From assembly GCF_904849725.1 (NCBI RefSeq), contig NC_058522.1, forward strand, positions 435,517,529 through 435,581,528: a stretch of DNA of 64,000 nt. Direction: 5' to 3'. The notes beneath the pieces were generated by a model that saw only the letters and a program-made list of their open reading frames with translations, did no database searches and was not told where the DNA came from. Positions 44,304 to 55,662 of this stretch are shown here, piece by piece. The stretch's first letter is position 1; every line of letters starts with the position of its first letter. The stretch comes from Hordeum vulgare subsp. vulgare. Its lineage: Eukaryota > Streptophyta > Magnoliopsida > Poales > Poaceae. The translations under genes and the position numbers were made by a program.

Positions 44304-45085
44304 CACTGAAACAGCCATAACTTTCGCATACGAGCTCCGAATCGAGCAAACCCAAGCTTGTTGGATTCAGGACGACAAGGGCTTAAGACCATGCAGATAT
44401 GAAAATGCCAATGATATAGAGATGTGAGTCCTCTATGAATGAAGAACCGGCAAAAACTCCAACATCGAAAACATCATAGTAGATGCATATGGACTCCATT
44501 TTCGATGAACTCGAGCTTGTCACGAAGATGACCATAAGCTCTAAAACTCACAAAGAGAAACACCAAACAAGAACCAAGAAGTATGATGCAAGGATGCAAA
44601 TGGTTTGAGCTCTCAACGAACGATACGATCAAGCTACTCACTTGAGAGCCCCCTTGATAGTACAACAATCTATCCTAAACAGAAAACCTATCAAGGGCAA
44701 ACCTATACCTTGCACCTCGTCCTCTTGAGCTAGATGATGATGATCTTGGCTTCCTCAAGATGGACCACCTTTCTTGATTGTGTTGGCTTGATGAAGACTA
44801 GTTGATTGCTCCCCCATACTCACTATGAGTGAGCCACTCTTCAGCATATCTTCACAAGTCCATTGCCACCACAATGAACGGCAAGCTTCAAGCATGATAT
44901 CTTCGTGCTGATCCACTTGAACTTGCACATTGCAATCTTGATGACGATCACAACTTGACGTTATACTTCATGGGTTGTATGAGATCTTCCCTTTGACGCA
45001 AGCCCATGGAAACACACATAACACCCACATAGAACTCTCACGAAGACCATGGGTTAGTACACAAACACGCAATGGACAATGCTTA

Positions 45086-45490
45086 CCATACCATGGGATC
45101 ACTTGATCCCTCTCGGTACATCTTGTACGCTTTGTGTGTTGATCATCTTGATTTACTCTTTGTCTGAGATCTTGATCAACCATGTGTCTCTATGACCATT
45201 CTTTGGATAATACCTTGAATACCATCTTGGTCATCAAATAAACTCCTTGAACCCAACAGATGGAGTTCAAGAAGTGCCTATGGACAAATCCATACCATGG
45301 CATCACTTGATCCCTCTCGGTACATCTTGTACGCTTTGTGTGTTGATCATCTTGATTTACTCTTTGTCTGAGATCTTGATCAACCATGTGTCTCTATGAC
45401 CATTCTTTGGATAATACCTTGAATACCATCTTGGTCATCATATAAACTCCTTGAACCCAACAGATGGACTTCAAGAAGTGCCTATGGACA
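45086..45490. repeat. 204 bp tandem duplication in 5' LTR of element C
   Basis: CCATACCATGG starts at 45086 and again at 45290; both units run through ACTTGATCCCTCTCGGTACA and CTTTGTCTGAGATCTTGATC to ACCCAACAGATGGA. The left part overlaps, but is offset from, the region duplicated in the solo LTR, so the two duplications are independent. Confidence 0.85.
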
Positions 45491-45579
45491 AATCCTATAA
45501 ATGTAACTTAAGGCAACCATTAGTCCATAGGAATTGTCATTAGTTACCAAAAACACATATGTAGATATATGCTCTAACA

Positions 45580-46642
45580 ATAGGAGAGAAAATTTCATCG
45601 TGTTTTATGAGATGGAACAGCTACCACCTCCTGTTCTTCCTCGGGAGGGCTGATCTGCAGTCTGTTTGGGGCTCTAGAGAAGGGGATTCGTCGTCGTCAA
45701 CATCAACCCTTCTCCATCAACAATTCCATGATGCTTACCACCGGATGTGAGTAATTCCTTAGTAGGCTCGTTGTATGGTGATGAGGTTTGGATGAGATTG
45801 ATCATGTAATCGAGTTAAGTTTGATAGGGCTTGATCCCTAGTATCCACTATGTTCTAAGATTGATGTTGCTATGACTTTGCTATGCTTAATGCTTGTCAC
45901 TAGGCCCCGAGTGCCATGATTTCAGATCTAAATTTATCATGTTCTCTTTGAATATGAAAAGTATTTTGATCCTATCTTGCAATTTGTATGCACCTATTAT
46001 GGGTCTTGATCCGCATACCCCAAGGTGACAATAATTGGGATTCTTTCCCGTGATTGCCATAGTTTGAGGAGTTCATGTACTCACTATGTGTTAACGCTTT
46101 GTTTCGGTTCTCTATTAAAAGGATGCCTTAATATCCATTAGTTTCCAATAGGACCCGTTGCCAAGGGAGGGTAGGACAAAAGATGTCATGCAAGTTCTTA
46201 TCGCAAGCATGTATGACTATATACGGAATACATGCCTACATTATATTGATGAATTGGAGCTAGTTCTATGTCACTCTAGTGTGTAACTGTTACATGATTG
46301 ATGTCATCCATATCTTTCCACCGCTGATCCATGTGCCTATGCTTTAAAAATACTAAATCTTGCTAAGTTAGTACTGTTGTTATTACTGTCACACCAGTTA
46401 CTCAATTGTTACTCTTACTGTTGTTACCAAAATTGCTGCTATCACTGTTACCGATACTACTATTATTTGCCATGCTACTAAATCCTTTGCTACAGAGAGA
46501 TATATCCCATGTGGGGATGAATTGACAACTCAACTATCAAGGCCTATAAATATTCTTTGGCTCCCCTTGTGTCGAATCAATTAATTAGGGTGAAATACTA
46601 CGTATGAAGATTGTCGCGATCCCCTATACTTGTGGGTTATCA
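45580..46642 (+). mobile_element. 3' portion of an Athila-like LTR
   Basis: Colinear with about 10890-12053 of the H LTR (ATGTAATCGAGTTA, TTGATCCCTAGTATCCACTA, CACTAGG-CCCGAGTGCCATG, ATGTCATGCAAGTTCTT) at roughly 70 percent. The right end is the classical CCCCTATACTTGTGGGTTAT CA. It is cut on the left by element C and ends on the right in a Copia-type gag fragment. A different subfamily from H. Confidence 0.8.
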
Positions 46643-46913
46643 GTAGTTTAGATGTCTTTTCTCCAAATATTTCCACAAAGTGTAGGAACAAGTTCTTCAT
46701 ATGATCAAACACGATTCTAGGTAATCCTCTAATGATAATATTAACGGTTCTAAGATTACAAACCATGTCAATTTCTTCCTCGTGTGAAGGATGTAAGGGA
46801 TCAATGGGAGGCACATAGGGACTATCAACATATTTGCTCAAATGGAATTCATCATAGAGATCTAACATTTTGTCTTTCCATTGACTATAGTACTCCCCAT
46901 TGAGGATAGGCAC
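46643..46913 (-). pseudogene. Copia-type gag fragment
   Basis: The minus frame from 46913 begins MPILNGEYYSQWKDKMLDLY and continues through an EEEIDMVCNLRTVNII stretch to GEKTSKLL, where the LTR at 46642 begins. The Asn-Gly-x-x-Tyr-x-x-Trp pattern is that of DUF4219/UBN2-type gag N-termini, distinct in sequence from the gag of element C. It is bounded on the right by the BARE-like LTR at 46926. Only about 90 residues remain. Confidence 0.6.
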
Positions 46914-46925
46914 TCTACAACTAAG

Positions 46926-47540
46926 TTTTGGAAATATGCCCTAGAGGCAATAATAAATTAGTTATTATTATATTTCCTTGTTCATGATAATCATTTATTA
47001 TCCATGTTATAATTGTATTGATTGGAAACTCAAATACATGAGTGGGTACATAGACAACACACTGTCCCTAGTGAGCCTCTAAGGACTAGCTCGTTGATCA
47101 AAGATGGTCAAGGTTTCCTGACCAGAGCCATGAGTTGTCATTTGATAATGGGATCACATCACTATGAGAATGATGTGATGGACAAGACCCAAACTATGAA
47201 CATAGCATATGATCGTGTTAGTTTATTGCTACTGTTTTCTGCATGTCAAGCATCTGTTCCTATGACCATGAGATCATGCAACTCCGAGACATCTGAGGAA
47301 TGCCTTGTGTGTATCAAACTTCACAACGTAACTGGGTGACTATAAAGGTGCTTTACAGGTATCTCCGAAGGTGTCTGTTGGGTTGGCATGGATCAAGACT
47401 AGGATTTGTCACTCCGTGTGATGGAGAGGTATCTCGGGGCCCACTCGGTAATACAACATCACAACAAGCCTTGCAAGCAATGTGACTATGGAGATAGTCA
47501 CGGGATCTTGTATTACAGAACGAGTAAAGAAACTTGCTGA
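46926..47540 (+). mobile_element. BARE/WIS/Angela-type Copia LTR, 5' fragment
   Basis: It starts (T)TTTGGAAATATGCCCTAGA, where the canonical start is TGTTGGAAATATGCC, so the terminal TG has mutated to TT. It continues through GGCAATAATAAA, CCTTGTGTGTATCAAAC, TCACTCCGTGTGATGGAGAG and GGATCTTGTATTAC. It is cut at 47540 by the next LTR after GAAACTTGC. This is the strongest marker of Triticeae in the window. Confidence 0.9.
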
Positions 47541-48192
47541 TAATCCCAAGTGCAAGGAATCATCGTAGCAATTTCCAAAGGTGGAAGTGATAAGTATGGA
47601 GTGTCAAACCCACAAGGAGCTAAAGGTAAGAGCAATATTCTCTCGAGTCCTATCTGCCATTGATACAACTTTACGTACATCGAACGTTTGCTTCCAACTA
47701 GGAACAATAAATCAAACTACGTTGTGGGTATGAAGAGAATAGCTTTGCATGATATCGGAGAACTAAAATATAAAAATAGCTGCAAAGCATAGCATTAAAG
47801 CTTCAATTCCCCTTTATCCCATACGCAACAACCTACCTACTCGAGTTTATGCTTCTGTCACTCAAGCAACCCACTATAAGCGAATCATGAACGTATTGCA
47901 AAACCCTACAACGGGAATCCCTCATGCTTGTGTGACACGAAGAGCACCATAGGACAACATTAATAATAAAGCATGCAACTCAAACCAATCTAGATCATTA
48001 ATCAACCCATAAGACAAAGGGAATCTACTCACAACATCATAGGATGGCAACACATCATTAGATCATAATATGTGGCATAAAGCACCATGTTCAAGTAGGG
48101 GATTACAGCGGGTGCGGGAGAGTGGACCGCTAAAAGAAGATGAGGATGGTAATGAAGAAGGTGATGTTGATGAAGACGATCATCGCGGCGAT
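47541..48192 (-). mobile_element. Athila-like LTR fragment, part 1
   Basis: The plus view starts TGATAATCCCAAGTGCAAGG (end of an LTR on minus) and holds TAAGTATGGAGTGTCAAACC and CTCGAGTTTATGCTTCTGTC blocks, like the LTR edge regions of G1 and G2. It is split by the hAT element at 48193 and continues at 49496. Confidence 0.7.
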
Positions 48193-49487
48193 TAAGGATG
48201 GCAATGGACCGGGTTCGGGTCGGATTGAAGACTATAAAATCCATATCCAAATCCATGAAGATACTATGTGCCCGTCCATGAAAAAATCCATGGGCGAAAA
48301 ATTATGCCCATATCCAAACCCGATGAATATCCATCGGATCTGGATATCCATCGGGTTCTCTCAACACGTATACATAAGACACAACATAACATTCACACAA
48401 GCTCTTGAAATTTAACAAAAATGACATAGCACAAGTGCACGACATCAAATGTGCTCTTAGATCCTTGCAAAGTACACGTGCACATCATCAAATAAGCTCT
48501 TAGATTATTACAAAATGACATAACATCAATTAAACATAAGTATACAATCCTCTGTCCTCACAAGGTGATATCACACACCATCTCTAACATGAGTATATGA
48601 GAGGGATTCAGGGAACACACAAAAATACTACTGCTCCAATTAATAGGTGAAAGAACTAGTACTTAATTTACAGACGGACATGAAGGACTCAGAGAACAAG
48701 TACATGTTTTACACCCACGTACAAAAACACAACACATATATGAGATGGATTCAGGGAAGAGGAAAACTTACCTTGGACGATGGCTATTTGGTGTGTTTAT
48801 CACCACCTCAGCACGACCATACTCTTCTTCTTGGTCTGCGAACATCTCCCTTCACCCCCGTGCTTACATGCTCTTGCTCTGGCGCACAGCAGCACACTAG
48901 CACCCTTGTATGTCGCGTTGCTCCGCGTCGGTGTGATCTGCATCGCAGCTCAGAGACTTGAGTTGATCCCCGCCGTTCCCGTGTGTGAGAGAAGCTGAGG
49001 CAGAGGTGTATAGGGGATTTGGATTTGGGCTTCCACTGGACACTGGCGTTGGATGATGAACAGGGGCACGCCTACACCGTATGTAGAAATAAAGGTTGGT
49101 GGCGCCGGTGGCTTCATCTAGGGCTACGCGAGGAGTAAATTGTGCGAACGAAGAGGTTTCTTAATGACGACACATTTAACGAGGAGATAGAAGAATGAGA
49201 GGAGGCAGTTGAGGGAATGGGGAGGGATTCTGCAATTTTTTATTTTTTATAAAGAAAAAAATCATTAGAAAATGGGATAGTGGGGATCACTGAATTTTTC
49301 CCCACATGTCTACTACGGGGTCGGGCTCGGATATATCCACGGATACATAAGTATGTCCATGCCCTATCCACGAGTAACCGGATCGGGTTCGGATGTTGTC
49401 CATGGGCGTAAAAACATATCCAAACCCTATCCACTCAGGTCGGGTATTCGTGGATATCAATGTCCGTGGATAAAATTGCCACCCTTA
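48193..49487. mobile_element. Non-autonomous hAT transposon (1295 bp)
   Basis: Terminal inverted repeats TAAGGATGGCAAT (left) and, reversed, TAAGGGTGGCAAT (right). An exact 8 bp TSD GCGGCGAT lies at 48185-48192 and 49488-49495. Subterminal sequences are rich in CCATGGGC, GGATATCCA and GGGTTCGG-type short repeats, as in plant hAT elements. No frame resembles a hAT transposase; the interior (48640-49150) is non-coding. It would depend on a transposase supplied elsewhere. Confidence 0.93.
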
Positions 49488-49495
49488 GCGGCGAT

Positions 49496-49668
49496 GGTTC
49501 CCCCGATGGCACTCGAGCACCACCGGGAGAAAGGGGGAGAGGGTCTCCCCATTGTGCCTCCTCCTCCATGACCTCCCCCCAAGGTGGGGAGATGTTCCCC
49601 CTATGGTCCATGGCCTCCATGGTGATGATGGCCCCTCCGTCTTCCTCCTCCATGGTCTCCGGTGATGG
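49496..49668 (-). mobile_element. Athila-like LTR fragment, part 2
   Basis: Continuation of 47541-48192 beyond the hAT insertion. It contains the GATGATGGCCCCTCCGTC and CCACCGGGAGAAAGGGGGAG region. It is cut at 49669 by the next LTR. Confidence 0.65.
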
Positions 49669-50052
49669 TGATACGTCCCAAACATATCTATTATTTATAC
49701 TTGTTCCGTGATCTTTTGGGTGACATTGTTACATGTTTTGCTACTGTTTTATATCATTTTACACATATTTGGACTAACCTACTAACTCAGTGCACCCAGT
49801 GTCAGTTTTTGTGTGCTGATGTATTTTTTGCACGGGATTTTAACCAATTTTTCGAAGCCCGAAAAATCCAAAAATATATATAAAAAAATAAGAGAAACAC
49901 AAGCTTTGGGATCACCGAAGGAGGTCCAGGGGCCTCCTAGACGGCCTGATGGCGCGGCCAGGCCCTAGGCCGCGCTAGGAGGTTGCTTGGGTGGGCCCCA
50001 TCTCCTCCGGTGCCCTCCTTTGGCCTATATTAAGTGTTTCGTGAGGAAACCC
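49669..50052 (+). mobile_element. 5' fragment of another LTR
   Basis: Begins TGATACGTCCCAAACATATC and contains GGACTAACCTACTAACTCAG and a GCGCGGCCAGGCCC GC-rich part. Truncated by G2 at 50053. Related to, but different from, the X-family LTRs. Confidence 0.75.
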
Positions 50053-51574
50053 TGATGACCCACAAGTATAGGGGATCAATCGTAGTCCTTTCGATAAGTA
50101 AGAGTGTCGAACCCAACGAGGAGCAGAAGGATCTGACAAGTGGTTTTCAGCAATGTAAAATCTGCACGCACTGAAATTGTCGGTAACAATTGATTGTGTG
50201 GTGAGATGATTCGTAGCAAGCAACAAGTAAAAAAAGTAGCAACGGTGCAAAAAAGTGGCCCAATCCCTTTTGTAGCAAGGGACAAGCCTAGACAAAGTAT
50301 TACAGGAGGAAAAACGCTCCCGAGGACACACGGGAATTTCTGTCATGCTAGTTTTCATCATGTTCATATGATTCGCGTTCGTTACTTTGATAGTTTGATA
50401 TGTGGGTGGACCGGTGCTTGGGTACTGCCCTTACTTGGACAAGCATCCCACTTATTATTAACCCCTCTGCAAGCATCCGCAACTACGAAAGAAGAATTAA
50501 GAACAAGTCTAACCATAGCATTAAACTAGTGGATCCAAATCAGCCCCTTACGAAGCAACGCATAAACTAGGGTTTAAGCTCCTGTCACTCTAGCAACCCA
50601 TCATCTACTTACTACTTCCCAAAGCCTTCCTCTAGGCCCAAATAATGGTGAAGTGTTATGTAGTCGACGTTCACATAACACCACTAGAGGAAAAACAACA
50701 TACAACACATCAAAATATCGAACGAATACCAAATTCACATGACTACTATTAGCATGAATTATCCCATGTCCTCAGGAACAAAAGTAACTACTCACAAAGC
50801 ATAATCATATTAATGACCAGAGAGGTAATGAGTAGCATCAAGGATCTGAACATAAACTCTTCCACCAAGTAATCCAACTAGCATCAACTACAAAGAGTAA
50901 TTACACTACTAGCAACCTTACAAGTACCAATCAGAGTCGCGAGACGGAGATTGGTTACAAGAGATGAACTAGGCTTTGGAGATGAGATGGTGCTGATGAA
51001 GATGTTGGTGGTGATGAGTCCCCTTTGATGAGAGGAGTGTTGGTGATGATGATGGCGATGATTTCCCCCTCCGGGAGGGAAGTTTCCCCGGGAGGATCGT
51101 CCTGCCGGAGCTCTAGATTGGTTCTGCTCAAGTTCCGCCTCGTGGCGGCAGCGAATCCACGAAAAAGCTCCTCCTTGATTTTTTTTTCCAGACAAAACCC
51201 TTCATATAGCAGAAGAGGGGGCCAGTGGGCCAGCAGGCTGCCCACAAGCCCTCATAGCGCGGCCTGGGGGGTGGCCGCATCATGCACACTTGTGGCCACC
51301 TGCACGCGTCCCTCTGGCGCTTCTTCGGCCCAGTATTTTTTATAAATCCGGAAAAAATCCTCGTTGATTTTTACGGCGTTTGGAGTTGCGCAGAATAGGT
51401 ATCTCAACTTTGCTCCACTTTCAAGCCAGAATTCTAGCTGCCGACATTCTCCCTCTTCGTGTAAACCTTGCAAAATAAGAGAGAAAGGGCATAAGAATTG
51501 TACCGTGAAGTGAAGTAACAGCCCAAGAAGCGATAAATAACAACATGAAAACATGATGCAAAATGGACGTATCA
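50053..51574 (-). mobile_element. 3' LTR of Athila-like Gypsy element G2 (1522 bp)
   Basis: Plus view TGATGACCCACAAGTATAGG ... GCAAAATGGACGTATCA; minus view begins TGATACGTCCATTTTGCATC at 51574. The polypurine tract abuts at 51575. It is the complete counterpart of the partial G1 LTR at 1-1212. The other LTR is beyond the right edge of the window. Confidence 0.9.
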
Positions 51575-51590
51575 ACTCCCCCGAGCTTAG
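51575..51590 (-). promoter_or_regulatory. Polypurine tract of G2
   Basis: The minus strand reads CTAAGCTCGGGGGAGT just before the LTR. Parallel to 1213-1227 and 21640-21654. Confidence 0.8.
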
Positions 51591-53108
51591 ACCTCGCTTG
51601 TCCTCAAGCGAAAACCTAGCTCAATAAATTTGTCCACATGTTTAGGGAGAGAGGTGTCGACAAAACAAGATACGAACATGCATGCATCATGATCATGCTC
51701 AGAACAACAATACCAACATATAATCTCTCATGCTAAAGTGATAATTCCTTCACAAAGTAAAGCATGGATCAAGAACCTTACCAAGAAGTAACAACCGATA
51801 GCCTTTAGTCACTGAAGCAATTGCAATTTATCACAACATCAGAAAGATTCAAATAAGAGATTGTAAAGCAAATCCACATACTCAATAATTCTTTCGTTCT
51901 CTACAATTGCTACAACTCACGTGGTACTCATGATATCAAAGTTTCATCTCGACACAGAGAAAGATAGGGGCTTATAGTTTTGCCTCCCAACTGCTTACCT
52001 CAAGGGTAATGTCAACAATAATAAATCATGAATACTTACTTCCAAGTTGACATATGAATATAGATCTTTCCCAAGCATATGACGTTAGCCAAGATAAAGG
52101 CGAAACAAGTAATTGGTGAAGATCACCATGACTCTTTCAAGGGCAAAAAGTAAAGGTACAAGATAGGCCTTTCGTAGAGGGAAGCATAGGTTGTCATGCA
52201 CTTTTGAGGTTTGGATGCGTGTCCTCTTAGTGCGGAGGAACGTCACTTTATATTGCCTCCTGCGATAAAGAACTTTATTATGCAGTCTGTCGCTTTTATG
52301 TCTTCCTCATCACAGGTTCGTACAAAGCTTATTTTCCACACACTAATAGATCATACATATTAGAGAGAAATTTTTATTGCTTCAACCGATGACAACTTAC
52401 TTGAGGGATCTTATTCAATCCATAGGAAGGTATGGTGGACTCTCATGGCAAAACTGGGTCGATGGTTTATGGATGCACAAGTAGTATCTCTACTTAGTGT
52501 GGGAGCTTTGGCTAATATGAGGTGGAAGCAATCGTCACATGCTAAGGGATCTCTAATCATATAACATTGTTCGGAACCAAGAAACACAATTCATTATGTT
52601 GTCTTCCCTGTCCAACATCTACTTCTAGGCATGTAATAGTTTAGTGAGTGCTCACAATCATAAATGGTGTTAGAGATGATATATTTATATGTGAACCTCT
52701 CCTTCTTTATCACTTCCTATTAATTGCAACAATTACCAAGGTCTACGTTTGCCTACCCTCGACAAGTTTCAATCCTCATTCTTTTTATATGTGAAGCCAT
52801 CACTTCCCATAACATCATTACATGATCTTTCATGCTTTTGTTCTATTCTCACTCTTTTGATCATGGCAAGAGGGAAAGCCCTTCAACTAAGACACTCTTT
52901 ATTATATGGCTCACGAGCTCGAATACATCGAGGGTGACACAAAGCAAAACTCAAGACTAAAACACTAAGACTTTTAATCTACTAGAGAAAGAGAAAACTC
53001 AAAAGGAAAACTAAAACAAAGGTAAAGGCAAAAGATGTGATGGTGATACGATACCGGGGCAACTCCCCCAAGCTTGGCACAAGCCAAGGGGATTGCCCAT
53101 ACCAATGC
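51591..53108 (-). other. G2 3' untranslated region
   Basis: Non-coding, colinear with 1228-2760 of G1 (shared GAGAGAGGTGTCGACAAAAC, AAAGATAGGGGCTTATAGTT and TATGCAGTCTGTCGCTTTTA). It contains an internal polypurine-tract-like motif at 53062-53076. Confidence 0.75.
53062..53076 (-). promoter_or_regulatory. Internal polypurine-tract-like motif in G2
   Basis: The minus strand reads CCAAGCTTGGGGGAGT-type sequence about 35 bp downstream of the stop of the 172-residue ORF, in the same relation to that ORF as the motif at 17023 is to the second ORF of H. Confidence 0.5.
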
Positions 53109-53627
53109 TCAGTTGTCTTCCTTTGGTGGTGGTGGAGGAATTGTTGCAACATGGGTTTGATCCTCCGTCTTCCAAGGCATAGGTGCTCCATCATGGAAAG
53201 ATGAACGAGTCTCCGGAATCCTCAAATCTGCAACCAACAGTATTGATTTAAATCTATACTCATACTCACAGTTTTGGTTCTGCAGGTCATAGATCTGGGC
53301 CTGGAGTTGAACAATCTTGTCATAGAGCCTGGAGAGGTGCTTCCCAATGTCATTGGCATCAATCATGTGCTTGTTGGTGAACTCCGTGATCATCATGTGG
53401 TTGGCGTTGAGTCCACGCTCCACCATCCCTTGGCACTTGAAGACTTGTTGCTCCATTGCTTCGAGCCTCGTCTCCATGCTTCCGGTCTTCTTGGGCCCCT
53501 CAACATCACGGATGTGCAACATCCCCTCACGCATCTCGATAGATTGAGGGTGTTGCAGCACTCCCGTGAGGTAGGGATTGATGACCTTCTCAAAGATCTT
53601 GTCCTTCGGAGCTTTTGGGGAAGTCAT
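53109..53627 (-). CDS. G2 third ORF, coiled-coil protein of unknown function
   Basis: An open 172-residue frame downstream of pol, starting MTSPKAPKDKIFEKVINPYL. Heptad-like spacing of hydrophobic residues in TRLEAMEQQVFKCQGMVERG and LSRLYDKIVQLQAQIYDLQ predicts a coiled coil; the C-terminus is Pro-rich. No signal peptide or membrane segment. It occupies the envelope-like or accessory ORF position of Athila-type elements. It may be only the C-terminal part of a longer ancestral ORF; the G1 counterpart is too decayed to compare. Intact frame, but expression is unknown. Confidence 0.5.
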   Translation of the reverse strand: MTSPKAPKDKIFEKVINPYLTGVLQHPQSIEMREGMLHIRDVEGPKKTGSMETRLEAMEQQVFKCQGMVERGLNANHMMITEFTNKHMIDANDIGKHLSRLYDKIVQLQAQIYDLQNQNCEYEYRFKSILLVADLRIPETRSSFHDGAPMPWKTEDQTHVATIPPPPPKEDN

Positions 53628-53939
53628 AGCAATCTAGATCTCCAACAGTAACAGGCACGAAACGAAAAACAGAAGAAATATGCGTGATGCAGGGGTCAGA
53701 CCAAACGGGAGTATATATAATGACTTTTTTCAAACCAGGATAGTACCATGCACGAAAACGGAGTCTGGGAGGCACACGAGGTGGCCACAAGCCCTCACGA
53801 CGCGGCCAGGGGGTGGGCCCGCGTCGTGCAGGCTTGTCGCCTCCTCACGCACTTTCTGGACTACTTCCATTTTTTGTATTTTTTCAAATATTCCAAAATG
53901 GAGAAAATTTCCTACTGGAAAAGTTTTGGACTCTTTTTC
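53628..53939 (-). other. G2 spacer between pol stop and third ORF
   Basis: About 310 bp, intron-like. A GTAAGA donor-like site lies at the pol stop (minus, near 53943) and a ...TTACTGTTGGAG junction before ATCTAGATTGCTATG at 53640. G1 shows a cleaner donor/acceptor pair at the same place. Confidence 0.4.
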
Positions 53940-54054
53940 TTACCAATCACATACCTCTTCGTTTTCGGAGTCTGAAACAGGCTGATAAATGTCCCTTAGG
54001 TATTCTTCCGGAATTAAGGTATTGATAATATTGCTTTCAACATTTATGGGAGTA
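53940..54054 (-). pseudogene. Last 38 codons of G2 pol, separated by element X
   Basis: The minus frame from 54054 continues exactly the pol frame that ends at the TSD on the right side of X (60962-60966), with one copy of the TACTC duplication removed. It stops at TAA 53940-53942. It is displaced 6.9 kb from the rest of pol. Confidence 0.8.
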
Positions 54055-55662
54055 TGCTACGACAACAAAAGACCTTCCCCGGCAAGGGCGTCAGAGGTCC
54101 TTCTGCTGCTGGCTACGCCTACAGGGACTTCCTTGGCAAATATGCAAAGGATTCCCCCGCGGCCTTGGAGCCTTGCGTTGGTGTTCCCTTGAAGAGGAAA
54201 GGGTGATGCAGCACAGAAGCAGTAAGTATTTCCCTCAGTTTGAGAACCAAGGTATCGATCCAGTAGGAGGATCGCATCAAGTCACAAGTACCTGCACAAA
54301 CACAAAGAGCTTGCACCCAATGCTATGAAGGGGTTGTCAATCCCTTATAGATTGTTTGCAAAGTGAGAACTGAAAGAAAAAAGTAAACAAAGCAAAGTAA
54401 AAGTAAAAGTGGAGACGATAGTTGTGAATAGACCCGGGGGCCGTAGTGTTCACTAGTAGCTTCTCTCATGAAAGCAAGTAGACGGTGGGTGAACGAATTA
54501 CTGTCGAGCAATTGATAGAACCGCGCAAAGTCATGACGTTATCTATGGCAATGATCATATCTATAGGCATCACGTCCAAAACAAGTAGACCGATACTTTC
54601 TGCATCTACTACTATTACTCCACACGTCGACCACTATCCAGCATGCATCTAGTGTATTGAGTTCATAAGAACAGAGTAACGCCTTAAGCAAGATTACATG
54701 ATCTAGATGGACAATCTCAAATCTATGATGAAAGCCCATCTGGTTACCATTGATGGCAACAACATGATGCGTGCCTTGCTGCCCCTTCTGTCACTGGGAA
54801 AGGTCACCGCACGGTATGAACCCAAAACCAAGCACTTCTCCCATTGCAAGAATCATAGATCTAGTTGGACAAACAAAACCCAAGACTCAGAGAGACTTAC
54901 AAGGATATCAAATCATGCATATAAGAAATCAGCAAAGACTCAAATATAATTCATAGATAATTTGATCACAAATCCACAATTCATCGGATCTCGACAAACA
55001 CACCGCCAAAGAGGATTACATCCGATAGATATCCATGAAGATCATGGAGAACTTTGTATTGAAGATCCAAGAGAGAGAAGAAGCCATCTAGCTACTAACT
55101 ACAGACCCGTAGGTCTGAATTGGACTACTCACGAGTCATTGGAGAGGCGATGATGTTGATGGTGAAGCCCTCCAACTCCAAAGTCCCCTCCAGCAGGGCA
55201 CCAGGAAGGGTATCCAGATGAGATCTCGCGGAAACAGAAGCTTGCGGCGGTGGAAAAGTGGTTTCGTGGACGCCCTGATTTTTTTGGGGATTTTAGGGAA
55301 ATTATAGGCCAAAGAGCTAGGGCAGGGGAGCGCTAGGGAGGCCACAAGCCTGGTACCCGCAGGCCCCCTGGTCGCGGCAATAGGGCTTGTGGGATCCCTG
55401 TGGGCCCCCTGCCTTGCCCCTCAAGTCCCCCGATCTTCTTCTGTTCTGGAAAAAATTATTTCGGGGATTTTATTCCGTTTGGACTCCGTTCCAAAATCAG
55501 ATCTGAAAAGAGTAAAAAACACAGAAAAAACAGGAACTGGCACTTGGCACTGAATTAATAAGTTAGACCCAAAAAAGATATAAAAGGTACATAAAACATA
55601 CAAAGATGACAAGATAACAACATGAAACCATCAAAAATTATAGATACGTTTGAGACGTATCA
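54055..55662 (-). mobile_element. 3' LTR of element X
   Basis: Plus view TGCTACGACAACAAAAGACC ... GTTTGAGACGTATCA (1608 bp); on minus it begins TGATACGTCTCAAACGTATC. It is followed on the right by the polypurine region AGCATCCCAAAGCTTAA in reverse complement. Same family as 10209-10530, 57853-59386 and 59409-60961. Confidence 0.9.

Larger units (their letters stand above)
42848..45579 (-). mobile_element. 5' LTR of Copia element C (2732 bp)
   Basis: Same family as the solo LTR at 18598-21312, in the same orientation, with PBS and gag adjoining. On minus it begins TGTTAGAGC at 45579. It is inserted into the LTR fragment starting at 45580. Its partner 3' LTR is missing, so no TSD can be checked. 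It contains its own palindromic cluster (43959-44303) and a separate tandem duplication (45086-45490). Confidence 0.93.

Noticed and set aside
45580..46642. Missing remainder of the 3' LTR of H
   Set aside because: It is related and in the right orientation, but only about 70 percent alike with the H 5' LTR, and the first part does not join at the break after 21750; it is another subfamily.
47022..47485. ORFs of 105 and 61 codons
   Set aside because: Located inside a BARE/Angela-type LTR fragment.
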